Below, piece after piece: positions 22,232 through 30,246 of a stretch of 57,888 nt of DNA; the first letter of the stretch is position 1, and every line of letters begins with the position of its first letter. The position numbers and the translations under genes are program-made. The stretch covers positions 1-57,888 of the forward strand of contig CAJUSD010000020.1 in assembly GCA_910589145.1 (NCBI GenBank), read 5' to 3'. This DNA is from an uncultured Oscillospiraceae bacterium. GTDB taxonomy: Bacteria; Bacillota; Clostridia; Oscillospirales; Ruminococcaceae. The notes under the pieces are model-generated. The model worked only from the letters and a program-made list of their open reading frames with translations, did no database searches and was not told the DNA's origin.

Positions 22232-22855
22232 GTGGCAAGGTGGGGAAAGTGCGACTTTAAGGAGCTGGAGCAGTTTCAGGAGAAATTAGAGCGGGCCAGC
22301 GTTCAGTCGGATGAGTTTATCAGAACCCTTTCCAGGGAGCTGGCCGCCCGGCTGCTGGCAAAGGTGACTAAGCGAACGCCGGTAGGAGTAAAACCGGAAA
22401 TAGAAGGCCCCAAAACCATACAAGTGGTGGGAGCCAGTGGGAAAACCAAGTCCTTTCTCACCGCCCAGGCGGCAGCGTGGTCCGGTTATGTGGGCGGGAC
22501 CCTGCGGCGGGGCTGGGTCTCCAAAACCGAGGGAGAGGCCAGGAGCGGGAAAGGCTCTACCGTCAGCGCAGAGCAGCAGAAGGAGTATATCAACGGTTTG
22601 GCAATCTCCAAGTCCGGGAACGAGTATCAGATTACCATCGAAAACCCGGTGGGGTATGCCCCGTATGTGGAGTACGGCCACAGGCAGACGCCGGGCCGGT
22701 ATGTTCCGGCGCTGGGGAAGAGACTAACAAGGTCCTTTGTCCCCGGCCAGAATATGCTGACGATTTCAGAGGCGGAGCTGGAGGCCCAAGCCCCTAAGCT
22801 GATAGAGGCCAGAATAGGCCAGTGGCTGGAGGAGGTCTTAAAGGATGAAAAATAA
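22232..22855 (+). CDS. HK97 Gp10-family / YqbI-like neck protein
   Basis: A 207-residue protein of the HK97 gp10-like family (GTG start, MARWGKCDFKELEQFQEKLE). Hallmarks: RELAARLLAKVTKRTPVG near residue 35-50, and a long loop ending in the conserved VGYAPYVEYGHRQTPGRYVP (about 140-160). The family sits at the neck or tail-completion site. The middle is unusually long (Gly/Ser-rich, KTEGEARSGKGSTVSAEQQK) compared with short gp10 proteins, as in XkdI/YqbI. It overlaps the next gene by 11 bp. Confidence 0.87.
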   Translation: MARWGKCDFKELEQFQEKLERASVQSDEFIRTLSRELAARLLAKVTKRTPVGVKPEIEGPKTIQVVGASGKTKSFLTAQAAAWSGYVGGTLRRGWVSKTEGEARSGKGSTVSAEQQKEYINGLAISKSGNEYQITIENPVGYAPYVEYGHRQTPGRYVPALGKRLTRSFVPGQNMLTISEAELEAQAPKLIEARIGQWLEEVLKDEK

Positions 22856-23300
22856 AGTGCTCCAAACCCTGATTGAGGCTGTCGCCAGAACCTTGGACGA
22901 TGCCTTCGGCTTGCCGGTATACCAGAACCAGGTGGCCCAAGGCTTTGAACAGCCCAGCTTTTTTCTCCAGACGTCGGAAACCTTCCGAAAGCAGCGGAGG
23001 GGACAGAGATATTTCCAGCAGGTTCCCTTTGAAATTTTATGCTTCCCGGCTGAGGATGGGGATAACCGGGAGCTGACCCTGCGGGCGGAAAAGCTCTATG
23101 ACCTGCTGGAGCTGCTGGCCCTGCCGGAGGGGCCGCCCTGGAACGGCGGGACGCTGCGGGGGCTGGAGATGCGCCACCGGATTGAGGACGGGGTGCTCTG
23201 CTTTTTTGTGACCTATCGTTTTTACCTGTGGCGTGACAGTGAGGAAATCTATATGGAAACAGTCAAAATGGACTTCAAAACAGATGATGAGAAAGGATGA
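22845..23300 (+). CDS. Tail terminator-like protein (YqbJ-like)
   Basis: A 151-residue protein of the phage tail-terminator group. The start MKNKVLQTLIEAVARTLDDA leads to YQNQVAQGFEQPSFFLQ, typical of the YqbJ/DUF6838 proteins; it continues with FEILCFPAEDGDNRELTLRA and ends with an acidic tail. Tail terminators form a hexameric ring that ends tail-tube growth and docks to the neck. ATG 22845 lies in the end of the previous gene (11-bp overlap). The next gene is the sheath, as in PBSX-type myoviruses. Confidence 0.82.
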   Translation: MKNKVLQTLIEAVARTLDDAFGLPVYQNQVAQGFEQPSFFLQTSETFRKQRRGQRYFQQVPFEILCFPAEDGDNRELTLRAEKLYDLLELLALPEGPPWNGGTLRGLEMRHRIEDGVLCFFVTYRFYLWRDSEEIYMETVKMDFKTDDEKG

Positions 23301-23306
23301 TGAACC

Positions 23307-24626
23307 ATGGCGTTAGGCGGGGGAACCTGGCTGAGCCAAAATAAGGTTTTACCAGGCAGTTATATCAACCTTGTCTCCGCGGCGCGGGCCACCGCAGCCC
23401 TCTCCGAGCGGGGCATTGCGGCCATGCCCCTGGAATGGGACTGGGGACCAGAGGGGGAGGTCTTTACTGTGACCGCCCAGGACTTTCGGAAGGACAGCGT
23501 CAAACTGTTCGGATACCCCTATACCCATGAGAAGATGACCGGGCTGAGGGACCTGTTCCAGAATATCCGCATGGCCCATCTGTACCGGCTGGGGCAGGGG
23601 GGAAAGACCGCCAAAAATGACCTGGCGGAGGCCAGATATCCCGGCAACAGGGGGAACGACCTGAAAATTGTCATTTCCGAGAACCGAAAAAGCGAGGCGG
23701 ACGCGCCCCTATACGATGTGGCCACCTGGCTGGAGGGACAGCGGGTGGATCTTCAGACAGGGATTTCTGTCTGGGAGGAGCTACAGGATAACGACTATCT
23801 GTTCTTTGCCAAAACCGGAACCCTGGTTCTGACGGCAGGGACCCCATTAACCGGGGGAACCGATCCGGGGACAGAACAAGGGGACTGGCAGACTTTCCTT
23901 GACCGGGTGGAGCCCTACTCCTTCCACACCCTGGGATGTCCCAGCGGAGATGACGGGGTGAAGGGGCTGTTCGCTCAGTTTACCAAACGGATGCGGGAGG
24001 ACTGCGGCATCAAGTTCCAGTGCGTCCTGTTCCGGTACCTGAAGCCGGACTTTGAAGGGATTATCAGCGTGGAAAACGGGCTGAAGGGAAGCTCCGATAG
24101 TCCCGCCGCCGTCTGGTGGGTGACCGGGGCAGAGGCGGGCTGCGCCGTCAACCGGAGCCTGACCAATCAGGCATACACAGGAGGATTTAACCTGGAGGAG
24201 GGGTACACCCAGCTCCAGCTGGAGGAAGGGCTGAAGCAGGGGAAATTTATGTTCCACAAGGTGGGGGACGATATCCGGGTGCTGGAGGACATCAACACCT
24301 TTACCAGCTTTACCACCGAGAAGAACAAGGATTTCTCCTCCAACCAGACCATGCGGGTACTGGACCAGATCGGCAACGACATCGCCATCCTCTTTAACAC
24401 CCGGTACCTGGGGAAGGTGCCCAACAACGCGGCGGGGAGAATCAGCCTGTGGAACGACATTGGAAAGCACCACCAGGAGCTGGAGCGGATTCAGGCCATT
24501 GAGAACTTCGACCCAGAGCAGGTTACAGTGGAGCAAGGGGAGACCAAAAAGGCGGTGCTGGTGACAGACCGGGTAACGCCCGTTAATGCCATGGCGCAGC
24601 TTTATATGACAGTGATTGTCCAGTAA
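23307..24626 (+). CDS. Tail sheath protein (XkdK/YqbK-like)
   Basis: A 439-residue contractile-tail sheath subunit. Family features include the start GGGTWLSQNKVLPGSYINLV, the N-terminal GIAAMPLEWDWGPEGEVFTV, KNDLAEARYPGNRGNDLKIV, and the C-terminal KDFSSNQTMRVLDQIGND. A VLRYLKPD-like region and the final strand TPVNAMAQLYMTVIVQ follow the sheath handshake arrangement. Its presence makes this a myovirus-type tail. GC-rich with strong codon bias. It is co-transcribed with the tube gene, whose ATG lies 16 bp after the sheath stop. Confidence 0.94.
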   Translation: MALGGGTWLSQNKVLPGSYINLVSAARATAALSERGIAAMPLEWDWGPEGEVFTVTAQDFRKDSVKLFGYPYTHEKMTGLRDLFQNIRMAHLYRLGQGGKTAKNDLAEARYPGNRGNDLKIVISENRKSEADAPLYDVATWLEGQRVDLQTGISVWEELQDNDYLFFAKTGTLVLTAGTPLTGGTDPGTEQGDWQTFLDRVEPYSFHTLGCPSGDDGVKGLFAQFTKRMREDCGIKFQCVLFRYLKPDFEGIISVENGLKGSSDSPAAVWWVTGAEAGCAVNRSLTNQAYTGGFNLEEGYTQLQLEEGLKQGKFMFHKVGDDIRVLEDINTFTSFTTEKNKDFSSNQTMRVLDQIGNDIAILFNTRYLGKVPNNAAGRISLWNDIGKHHQELERIQAIENFDPEQVTVEQGETKKAVLVTDRVTPVNAMAQLYMTVIVQ

Positions 24627-24642
24627 GAGAGGTGATGTTTTA

Positions 24643-25116
24643 ATGGAAAAAACAATTATGCACGCAAAGGACGCGATCTCCGGTTCTTTGGCCGAGTGCT
24701 TTGTCACCATCGGGGACAACCGGTATAACTTTATGCAGGCCATCGACCTGGAGGCTAAGCTGGAAAAGACCAAGGTGGAGGTGCCCATCCTGGGCAAGAC
24801 CGGCAAGGGCAACAAGGCCACCGGCTGGAAGGGGACGGGAAGCGCCACCTTCCACTTCAATACCTCCATCTTCCGGCAGCTGATGAAGCGGTACAAGGAT
24901 ACCGGGGAGGATATTTACTTCGATATCCAGGTGACCAATGAAGATCCTACCTCCAGCGTGGGACGGCAGACCGTAATTCTCAAGGACTGCAATATCGACG
25001 GGGGAATTCTCGCTAAGTTTGACGCGGACGCGGATTATTTGGATGAAGATATGGATTTTACCTTTGAGGATTTTGAGATGCCGGAGACCTTTGAGATGCT
25101 CAAGGGTATGATGTGA
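24643..25116 (+). CDS. Tail tube protein (XkdM-like)
   Basis: A 157-residue tube subunit that polymerises inside the sheath. ATG 24643 (MEKTIMHAKDAISGSLAECF) follows GAGGTGATG; an in-frame ATG at 24616 overlaps the sheath gene and is unlikely. Family features: GNKATGWKGTGSATFHFNTS, FRQLMKRYKDTGEDIYFDIQ, then TVILKDCNIDGGILAKFDAD and an acidic C-terminal DYLDEDMDFTFEDFEMPETF. Length and order after the sheath gene match XkdM. Confidence 0.93.
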   Translation: MEKTIMHAKDAISGSLAECFVTIGDNRYNFMQAIDLEAKLEKTKVEVPILGKTGKGNKATGWKGTGSATFHFNTSIFRQLMKRYKDTGEDIYFDIQVTNEDPTSSVGRQTVILKDCNIDGGILAKFDADADYLDEDMDFTFEDFEMPETFEMLKGMM

Positions 25117-25136
25117 CAGAAGGAGGAATATAACCT

Positions 25137-25559
25137 ATGAACTTATCGGCATTTTTGGCGGAGAACGCCCTGGCGGTGGAGAACGTCCGGTTTGCGGCAT
25201 CGCCCCGCTTTGTGGAGAACGGAAAGCCGGTGGAGTGGGAGATTAAGTGCATCTCCTCCACGGAGGATGAGGATTTAAGAAAAAGCTGTACCCGCCGGGT
25301 ACAGGTGCCGGGTAAAAAGAACCAGTATACTCAGGAGACCGACTATAACGCCTATGTAGGCAAACTGGCGGCGGCCTGCACCGTATACCCCAATCTCAAT
25401 GACAAGGCATTGCAGGACAGCTACCACGTGATGGGGGCGGAAGCACTTCTGAAAACCATGCTGACCCCTGGGGAATATGCGTCCTATGCTGCCAAAGTTC
25501 AGGAGGTATGTGGCTTTGATACATCCTTTGGAGATTTGCAGGAAGAAGCAAAAAACTGA
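25137..25559 (+). CDS. Tail assembly chaperone, short form (XkdN-like)
   Basis: A 140-residue protein that ends at TGA 25557-25559. It matches XkdN-like tail chaperones: NLSAFLAENALAVENVRFAA, KCISSTEDEDLRKSCTRRVQ, then a helical C-terminus (VMGAEALLKTMLTPGEYASY). In myo- and siphoviruses a G protein and a frameshifted GT protein coat the tape-measure protein during assembly. The last three sense codons contain A AAA AAC, a classical -1 slippery heptamer, so part of the ribosomes should shift to make the longer form listed separately. It lies between tube and tape measure, where these chaperones are always found. Confidence 0.9.
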   Translation: MNLSAFLAENALAVENVRFAASPRFVENGKPVEWEIKCISSTEDEDLRKSCTRRVQVPGKKNQYTQETDYNAYVGKLAAACTVYPNLNDKALQDSYHVMGAEALLKTMLTPGEYASYAAKVQEVCGFDTSFGDLQEEAKN

Positions 25560-25738
25560 TCGAGGGAGGTGATGGAGAGGCGAACATCGCCTACTATTGC
25601 CTCCACGAATTTCACTGGAAGCCCCATGAATTTTTCGCCCTGCCCCGGAACGAGCGGGCCTTTGTCGCCGCCGCTGTTGAAATACGGGCAGAGAAAGAGA
25701 AGCGGGAACGGAAAAAATCGAAGGTTCGGAAAAAATAA
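25137..25738 (+). CDS. Tail chaperone long form by programmed -1 frameshift
   Basis: A -1 shift at A AAA AAC (25550-25556) gives EEAKK joined to LIEGGDGEANIAYYCLHEFH and on to a basic end (RERKKSKVRKK) at TAA 25736-25738. The extension is 62 residues from the AAA codon at 25550, without an ATG start of its own in that frame, and ends 21 bp before the tape-measure ATG. Its Cys/His/Phe-rich sequence (WKPHEFFALPRNERAFVAAA) is well formed and unlike random translation. This is the lambda G/GT arrangement, seen across myovirus tails. The slip itself is predicted, not shown. Coordinates span both frames. Confidence 0.85.
25550..25556 (+). promoter_or_regulatory. Slippery heptamer AAAAAAC for -1 frameshifting
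   Basis: Zero-frame codons GCA AAA AAC TGA place the heptamer A AAA AAC directly before the stop codon, which favours pausing. A GAGGGAGGTGATGGAGAGG stretch starts 8 nt later and could act as an internal Shine-Dalgarno-like or structural stimulator. Confidence 0.85.
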
Positions 25739-25759
25739 TCGGAAAGGAGGGGGTTACGG

Positions 25760-27853
25760 ATGGCAACCCTACGGGCGTCCATCGCCCTATACGATGGTGT
25801 TACCAGTCCCCTGAAGCACATGGCCACCACCATGAATGTGGTTTTAAACACCTTTGAAAGTCTCCAGGGGGCGACCTCTAAGGCAATTGATACAGTGGCG
25901 ATCCAGACGGCCCGTGAGGAAATGTCAAGATTTGCAGTGGAGATTGACGCGGTGGAAAACAGCCTGAACCAGGTGAACGGCCAAGCGCAGAAGCTTAAAC
26001 AGTCGTTTGGAAATGGCGCAGGGGCAGCAGACAGGCTGATCTCCAAGGCAAAGCTGGCTGCGTTGGCCGTTGGGGGAATTCACCTTGCCCAAAACGCGAT
26101 AGGTGTTTCCGACCGCATGAGCGGGCTTAATGCCCGGCTGAACCTGATCCTAGACGATGGGGGAAGCCTGGAAGAGTTGAATCGGAAGATCATGGGCTCT
26201 GCCCAGAGGTCGAGGTCTTTCTATTTTGATGTGGCGGATTCTGTGGCAAAGTTGGCCTCAAATGCGGGAGACGCATTCGGAGGGGATATCGATCAGATCA
26301 TCGCCTTTTCGGAAGCGGTAAACAAGCAGTTTGTTTTGAGTGGGGCAACCGCCCAGGAACAGTCTGCGGCCATGCTCCAACTGACCCAGGCGATGGGTTC
26401 CGGCGTCCTGCGCGGAGATGAACTGAATTCCATCTTTGAGCAGGCTCCCGGATTGATACGAAATATAGCGGACTATATGGAGGTATCTATTGGAGAAATA
26501 CGGGGGCTGGCTTCTGAAGGAAAGATCACCGCAGATATTGTAAAAAACGCGATGTTTACAGCGTCAGAGGACATCAACGCGGCCTTTGAATCAATGCCCA
26601 TGACCTGGAGTCAGATTTGGACACAGGTCAGTAATGATGCTTTGACGGCATTCCGCCCTGTGTTTGACAAAATCAGCGAACTGGCCAACAGCGACACAAT
26701 GGAGAACGGTATCTATATCGCTCGCTCTGCCTTTATCACTTTGGGCAATACCGCCCTTATGGTAATAGGTTGGCTGGAGAAAGGAGCAGCGTTTGTGGTG
26801 GACCATTGGCAGGGGATTGCTACCACGGTTTTATGGGTGGCTGCAACTTTCGGGATTATGAAAACAGTGTTGCTTCTTTATAATATCGTACAGGGAATTA
26901 CAAACGGTTTGCAGGCAGTCAGTGCCGCCCGGTCTGCTTTTAAAGCCGGTGCTACATTGGCAGAAGCAGCGGCGACAAATGCGGCGACAGGCGCCCAGGT
27001 GGGGCTGAACGCCGCACTGCTGGCCTGCCCACTGACCTGGATTGTGCTGGCGATTGTGGCGGTGATTGCCATCATCTATATGGCGGTGGGGGCTGTTAAT
27101 CATTTTGCCGGAACCAGTGTTTCGGCAACAGGGATTGTTGCAGGGGTGTTTTCAACCCTTTTCGCCCATATTGCCAATCACACCGTCATTCCCATGCAGC
27201 GGCTTTTCGCCTCCTTTGTCAACTTTTTCGGCAATGTGTTCAATGACCCCGTGGCGGCGGTGAAGGTACTGTTTTATGATATGTGTTTGACCGTGATTGG
27301 ATATATTCTGAATATGGCCCAGGCCATTGAAAGCCTCCTCAACAAAATTCCCGGCGTAACCGTAGAGATTACAAGCGGTTTGGACGGATTTCATAAGGGC
27401 CTGGAAGAAGCGCAGCAAAAGGTCAAGGATAAATCCGGCTGGGTGGAGTATGTCAAACAGATGGATTATATGGACCTGGAACAGGCAGCCAGGGCCGGCT
27501 ATGCCTTTGGCCAGGGGATTGACGACAAGATAAAGGGTGTATTTTCCCTGGACGGAATGGACGCCTTCAATCTGGGCGGGAACCTGGACGGCATCTATGC
27601 CGGAGTAGGAGATACCGCTTATAATACTGCCGCCATGGCGGACGAAATGGATATTGCAGAGGAAAACCTGGCCTATATGCGGGACATTGCCGAGCGGGAG
27701 GCCATCAACCGGTATACTACCGCCCAGGTGACGATTCACCAGAACAATGAAAACCACATTTCCTCCCAGATGGATTTAGACGGGGTTATGGATCTGTTTG
27801 GGACAGGACTGGCGGAGCAGATGGCGGTTTCCGGGGAAGGGGTGCATGAATAA
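25760..27853 (+). CDS. Tail tape-measure protein
   Basis: A 697-residue protein that sets tail length and moves into the cell during infection. The start MATLRASIALYDGVTSPLKH is typical of phage tape-measure domains. Around residues 70-270 lies the tape-measure core (MSGLNARLNLILDDGGSLEE, EQSAAMLQLTQAMGSGVLRG, GDELNSIFEQAPGLIRNIAD). Several hydrophobic helices near 330-470 (CPLTWIVLAIVAVIAIIYMA) may act as the membrane-penetrating part. The C-terminus is mixed. Length is shorter than many myoviruses, implying a short tail. The ATG 25760 follows AAAGGAGGG, and the stop overlaps the next ATG by 1 bp. Confidence 0.92.
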   Translation: MATLRASIALYDGVTSPLKHMATTMNVVLNTFESLQGATSKAIDTVAIQTAREEMSRFAVEIDAVENSLNQVNGQAQKLKQSFGNGAGAADRLISKAKLAALAVGGIHLAQNAIGVSDRMSGLNARLNLILDDGGSLEELNRKIMGSAQRSRSFYFDVADSVAKLASNAGDAFGGDIDQIIAFSEAVNKQFVLSGATAQEQSAAMLQLTQAMGSGVLRGDELNSIFEQAPGLIRNIADYMEVSIGEIRGLASEGKITADIVKNAMFTASEDINAAFESMPMTWSQIWTQVSNDALTAFRPVFDKISELANSDTMENGIYIARSAFITLGNTALMVIGWLEKGAAFVVDHWQGIATTVLWVAATFGIMKTVLLLYNIVQGITNGLQAVSAARSAFKAGATLAEAAATNAATGAQVGLNAALLACPLTWIVLAIVAVIAIIYMAVGAVNHFAGTSVSATGIVAGVFSTLFAHIANHTVIPMQRLFASFVNFFGNVFNDPVAAVKVLFYDMCLTVIGYILNMAQAIESLLNKIPGVTVEITSGLDGFHKGLEEAQQKVKDKSGWVEYVKQMDYMDLEQAARAGYAFGQGIDDKIKGVFSLDGMDAFNLGGNLDGIYAGVGDTAYNTAAMADEMDIAEENLAYMRDIAEREAINRYTTAQVTIHQNNENHISSQMDLDGVMDLFGTGLAEQMAVSGEGVHE

Positions 27854-28512
27854 TGGCATATCATTTCTATCTGGACGGGGTGGAGCTGCCCGTCACTCCG
27901 CCTTCGTTAAAGCTGCGGGTGAAAAACCAGAACGAGACAATCTCCCTGATCCATGAAGGGGAGGTTAATTTTTTAAAGGCCCCCGGTTTAACAGAAATTC
28001 AGTTTGACGCGCTTTTCCCCCAGGCAAGCTATCCTTTCGCCAGAAATGAGAGCCAGGTATCTTATTACCTATCTCTGCTGGAACGGCTGAAAACCGGAAA
28101 ACGGCCCTTCCGGTTCCTGGTGAGCCGGGTCACTCCCCAGGGGATGCTGCTGTTCGATACCAACCTCCTTGTTTCTTTGGAGGAGTACCAGGTCAAGGAA
28201 GACGCCCAGGAATTGGGAATGGATGTGGAAGCCTCTATTTCACTGAAACGGTATCAAAGCTATGGGACAAGGACCGTCCAGCCAGTGAAAAAAGCCAAAA
28301 GCATCCGTATTTCTGCCGCCAAACGGGAAGAGGGAACCCCGCCCAGCTATTCCGCCCATACCGTAAAGGCGGGGGACTGCCTGTGGAACCTGGCGAAACA
28401 ATACCTGGGAGACGGGAGACGGTACAATGAAATCTATGAGCTGAACCGGGACATTGTGCAGAATCCCAACCTGATTTATGTGGGGCAGGAACTAAAACTG
28501 CCGGAACGGTGA
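27853..28512 (+). CDS. LysM-containing baseplate hub protein (XkdP-like)
   Basis: A 219-residue protein. Residues 1-135 are an XkdP-like beta domain (MAYHFYLDGVELPVTPPSLK, RNESQVSYYLSLLERLKTGK, FRFLVSRVTPQGMLLFDTNL). A KKAKSIRISAAKRE linker leads to one LysM domain (about 165-217; HTVKAGDCLWNLAKQYLGDG, NRDIVQNPNLIYVGQELKLP), expected to bind peptidoglycan. In PBSX-type tails it links tape measure and hub to the cell wall. ATG 27853 overlaps the tape-measure stop. It is followed by the XkdQ-like hub gene. Confidence 0.91.
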   Translation: MAYHFYLDGVELPVTPPSLKLRVKNQNETISLIHEGEVNFLKAPGLTEIQFDALFPQASYPFARNESQVSYYLSLLERLKTGKRPFRFLVSRVTPQGMLLFDTNLLVSLEEYQVKEDAQELGMDVEASISLKRYQSYGTRTVQPVKKAKSIRISAAKREEGTPPSYSAHTVKAGDCLWNLAKQYLGDGRRYNEIYELNRDIVQNPNLIYVGQELKLPER

Positions 28513-28545
28513 GAGGAGGGGATTTCCCTGGAGGTAGAACTTTTA

Positions 28546-29487
28546 GTGGAAAATAACGGGAGACTGCTTTATCCCTCTGTGGAAGAGGGGATTGTCTGGG
28601 AGCTTTCCCGCAAGGGCACGCCGGGGAAATTGACATTTTCGGCGGTCTGGGACTCTGCCCTGGACATCCGGGAGGGGAACGCGGTACAGCTTTCGGTGGA
28701 CGGGAAACCCCTGTTTTTCGGGTATATCTTCACACGGGAGCGGGGCAAATCCCCCATAGTAAAAGTGACCGCCTATGACCAGCTCCGTTATCTGAAAAAT
28801 AAGGACACAGTGGTTTACGAGGGCAAGACCGCCTCCCAGCTCCTTCGGATGCTGGCGGAAGATTTCCGGTTGAACCTGGGGACAGTGGAAGATACCGGTT
28901 ATACCATCGAAAGCCGGGTGGAGGAAAACCAAACCCTGTTTGACATGATCCAGAATGCCTTGGATGAAACCTTGACCGCCACAGGAAAATTGTATGTCCT
29001 GTATGACGATGTGGGAAAACTTTGCCTGCGCAACATGGAAAACCTGAAATCCCAACTTTTGATTGATGAAAATGGGGCAAGGGATTTCTCCTATTCCATC
29101 TCCATAGACCGTCAGACCTATGACAAAATAAAGCTGGCCTATGACAATGAAAAGACCGGAAAGCGGGATGTATATATTGCCCAGAGCGGGGAGAGTATCA
29201 ACCGGTGGGGTGTGCTGCAATATTTTGAATCACTGAAAAGCCCCACTGGGGCACAGGCCAAGGCGGATGCCCTGCTGAACCTTTATAACCGGGAGACCCG
29301 AACCCTGGATTTAAAAGATGTACTGGGGGATTCCGCTGTCCGGGCAGGGTCGGCAGTAGGGCTCTATCTTTCCCTGGGGGATATGACCGTCAACCGGTAC
29401 CTGGTGGCGGAGAAGGTGAAGCATAAGTTCAGCGACAACCAACACCTGATGGATGTAACCCTGGTAGGAGGGGATTTTATTGCCTAA
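28546..29487 (+). CDS. Tail hub / late control D-like protein (XkdQ-like)
   Basis: A 313-residue hub component. The core is XkdQ-like: NGRLLYPSVEEGIVWELSRK, GTPGKLTFSAVWDSALDIRE, YIFTRERGKSPIVKVTAYDQ, LRYLKNKDTVVYEGKTASQL and, near the end, TVNRYLVAEKVKHKFSDNQH. It probably forms the trimeric hub spike base under the tube. Start is uncertain: GTG 28546 is used here, while an in-frame CTG at 28528 (giving LEVELLVENNGRLLY) has a better site, GAGGAGGGG, and restores the usual family N-terminus. The stop overlaps the next TTG by 8 bp. Confidence 0.87.
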   Translation: MENNGRLLYPSVEEGIVWELSRKGTPGKLTFSAVWDSALDIREGNAVQLSVDGKPLFFGYIFTRERGKSPIVKVTAYDQLRYLKNKDTVVYEGKTASQLLRMLAEDFRLNLGTVEDTGYTIESRVEENQTLFDMIQNALDETLTATGKLYVLYDDVGKLCLRNMENLKSQLLIDENGARDFSYSISIDRQTYDKIKLAYDNEKTGKRDVYIAQSGESINRWGVLQYFESLKSPTGAQAKADALLNLYNRETRTLDLKDVLGDSAVRAGSAVGLYLSLGDMTVNRYLVAEKVKHKFSDNQHLMDVTLVGGDFIA

Positions 29488-29824
29488 TGCGCTGGAAGCT
29501 GTCAAACAGGCGGCAATGGACGCAGTAAAAGCAGGAAAACCAACAGAGGTGCTGTTTGGGACGGTTATTTCTGCCGATCCCCTGAAAATCCAGGTGGAGC
29601 AGAAATTGGCCCTGGGAGAAAAGCAGATCATCCTTTGCCGTAATGTAAAGGATTATCCTGTGGAAATGTCCGTGGAGCATTTTACTGAGGAAACAGACGG
29701 CCACCAACACCCATACCGGGGAAAGAAAGTATTCCTGGTGCATAACAGGCTGAAGGCAGGGGAAGAAGTGGTGCTTCTGCGGGTCCAGGGTGGACAGAAA
29801 TACCTGGTAATAGACCGTTTATAG
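29480..29824 (+). CDS. DUF2577 baseplate protein (XkdR-like)
   Basis: A 114-residue beta-rich protein (TTG start at 29480, MPNALEAVKQAAMDAVKAGK). DUF2577 hallmarks: TEVLFGTVISADPLKIQVEQ, ILCRNVKDYPVEM, and the final strand LRVQGGQKYLVIDRL. The HTFTEETDGHQHP-like His cluster (GHQHPY) is typical for proteins with a metal-binding tip. It sits between XkdQ and XkdS genes as in PBSX. Role: part of the baseplate, exact position unknown. Confidence 0.87.
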   Translation: MPNALEAVKQAAMDAVKAGKPTEVLFGTVISADPLKIQVEQKLALGEKQIILCRNVKDYPVEMSVEHFTEETDGHQHPYRGKKVFLVHNRLKAGEEVVLLRVQGGQKYLVIDRL

Positions 29825-29838
29825 AAAGGAAGGGGCGA

Positions 29839-30246
29839 ATGCTGCCAAAGACAGATGGATTGCTGGGGGAGGAATTTTCCCAGGAGAGAAGGCCGTCGGG
29901 AACGCTGTACTGGGACATTGAGAGGGAACGGATAACCGGGAACACCGACGGACTGGAGGCGGTGAAGCAGACGGTATATACCATCCTCAGTGTGGAGCGG
30001 TACGAGTATCTGATACACAGTAATGATTTCGGGATAGAGCTGCGGGAATTGTTCGGCAAGCCTATCCCTTATGTTTTGCCGGAGTTGAAGCGCCGGATTA
30101 CAGAAGCATTGACCCAGGACGACCGAATAAAGGATGTGACGGATTTCTCCTTTGAGACCAAAAGGGGGAAGGTGTTTACATCCTTTGTTGTCCATACCGT
30201 TTTTGGGGATGTGAAGGTGGAAAAGGAGGTGGAAATCGGTGTTTGA
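29839..30246 (+). CDS. DUF2634 baseplate protein (XkdS-like)
   Basis: A 135-residue gp25-like wedge protein. The typical start is visible: RRPSGTLYWDIERERITGNT, then DGLEAVKQTVYTILSVERYE and IHSNDFGIELRELFG. The C-terminus has the FETKRGKVFTSFVVHTVFGD strands. In gp25-like proteins a short acidic EPR-type motif builds the sheath-to-baseplate contact; here ELRELFGKP occupies that place. It overlaps the next gene (baseplate J) by 8 bp, so they are translated together. Confidence 0.86.
   Translation: MLPKTDGLLGEEFSQERRPSGTLYWDIERERITGNTDGLEAVKQTVYTILSVERYEYLIHSNDFGIELRELFGKPIPYVLPELKRRITEALTQDDRIKDVTDFSFETKRGKVFTSFVVHTVFGDVKVEKEVEIGV

Noticed and set aside
23847..24896. 349-codon minus-strand open frame under the sheath and tube genes
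   Set aside because: It is fully antisense to two strongly supported tail genes and shows no recognisable domain; the reading arises from GC-rich codon bias.
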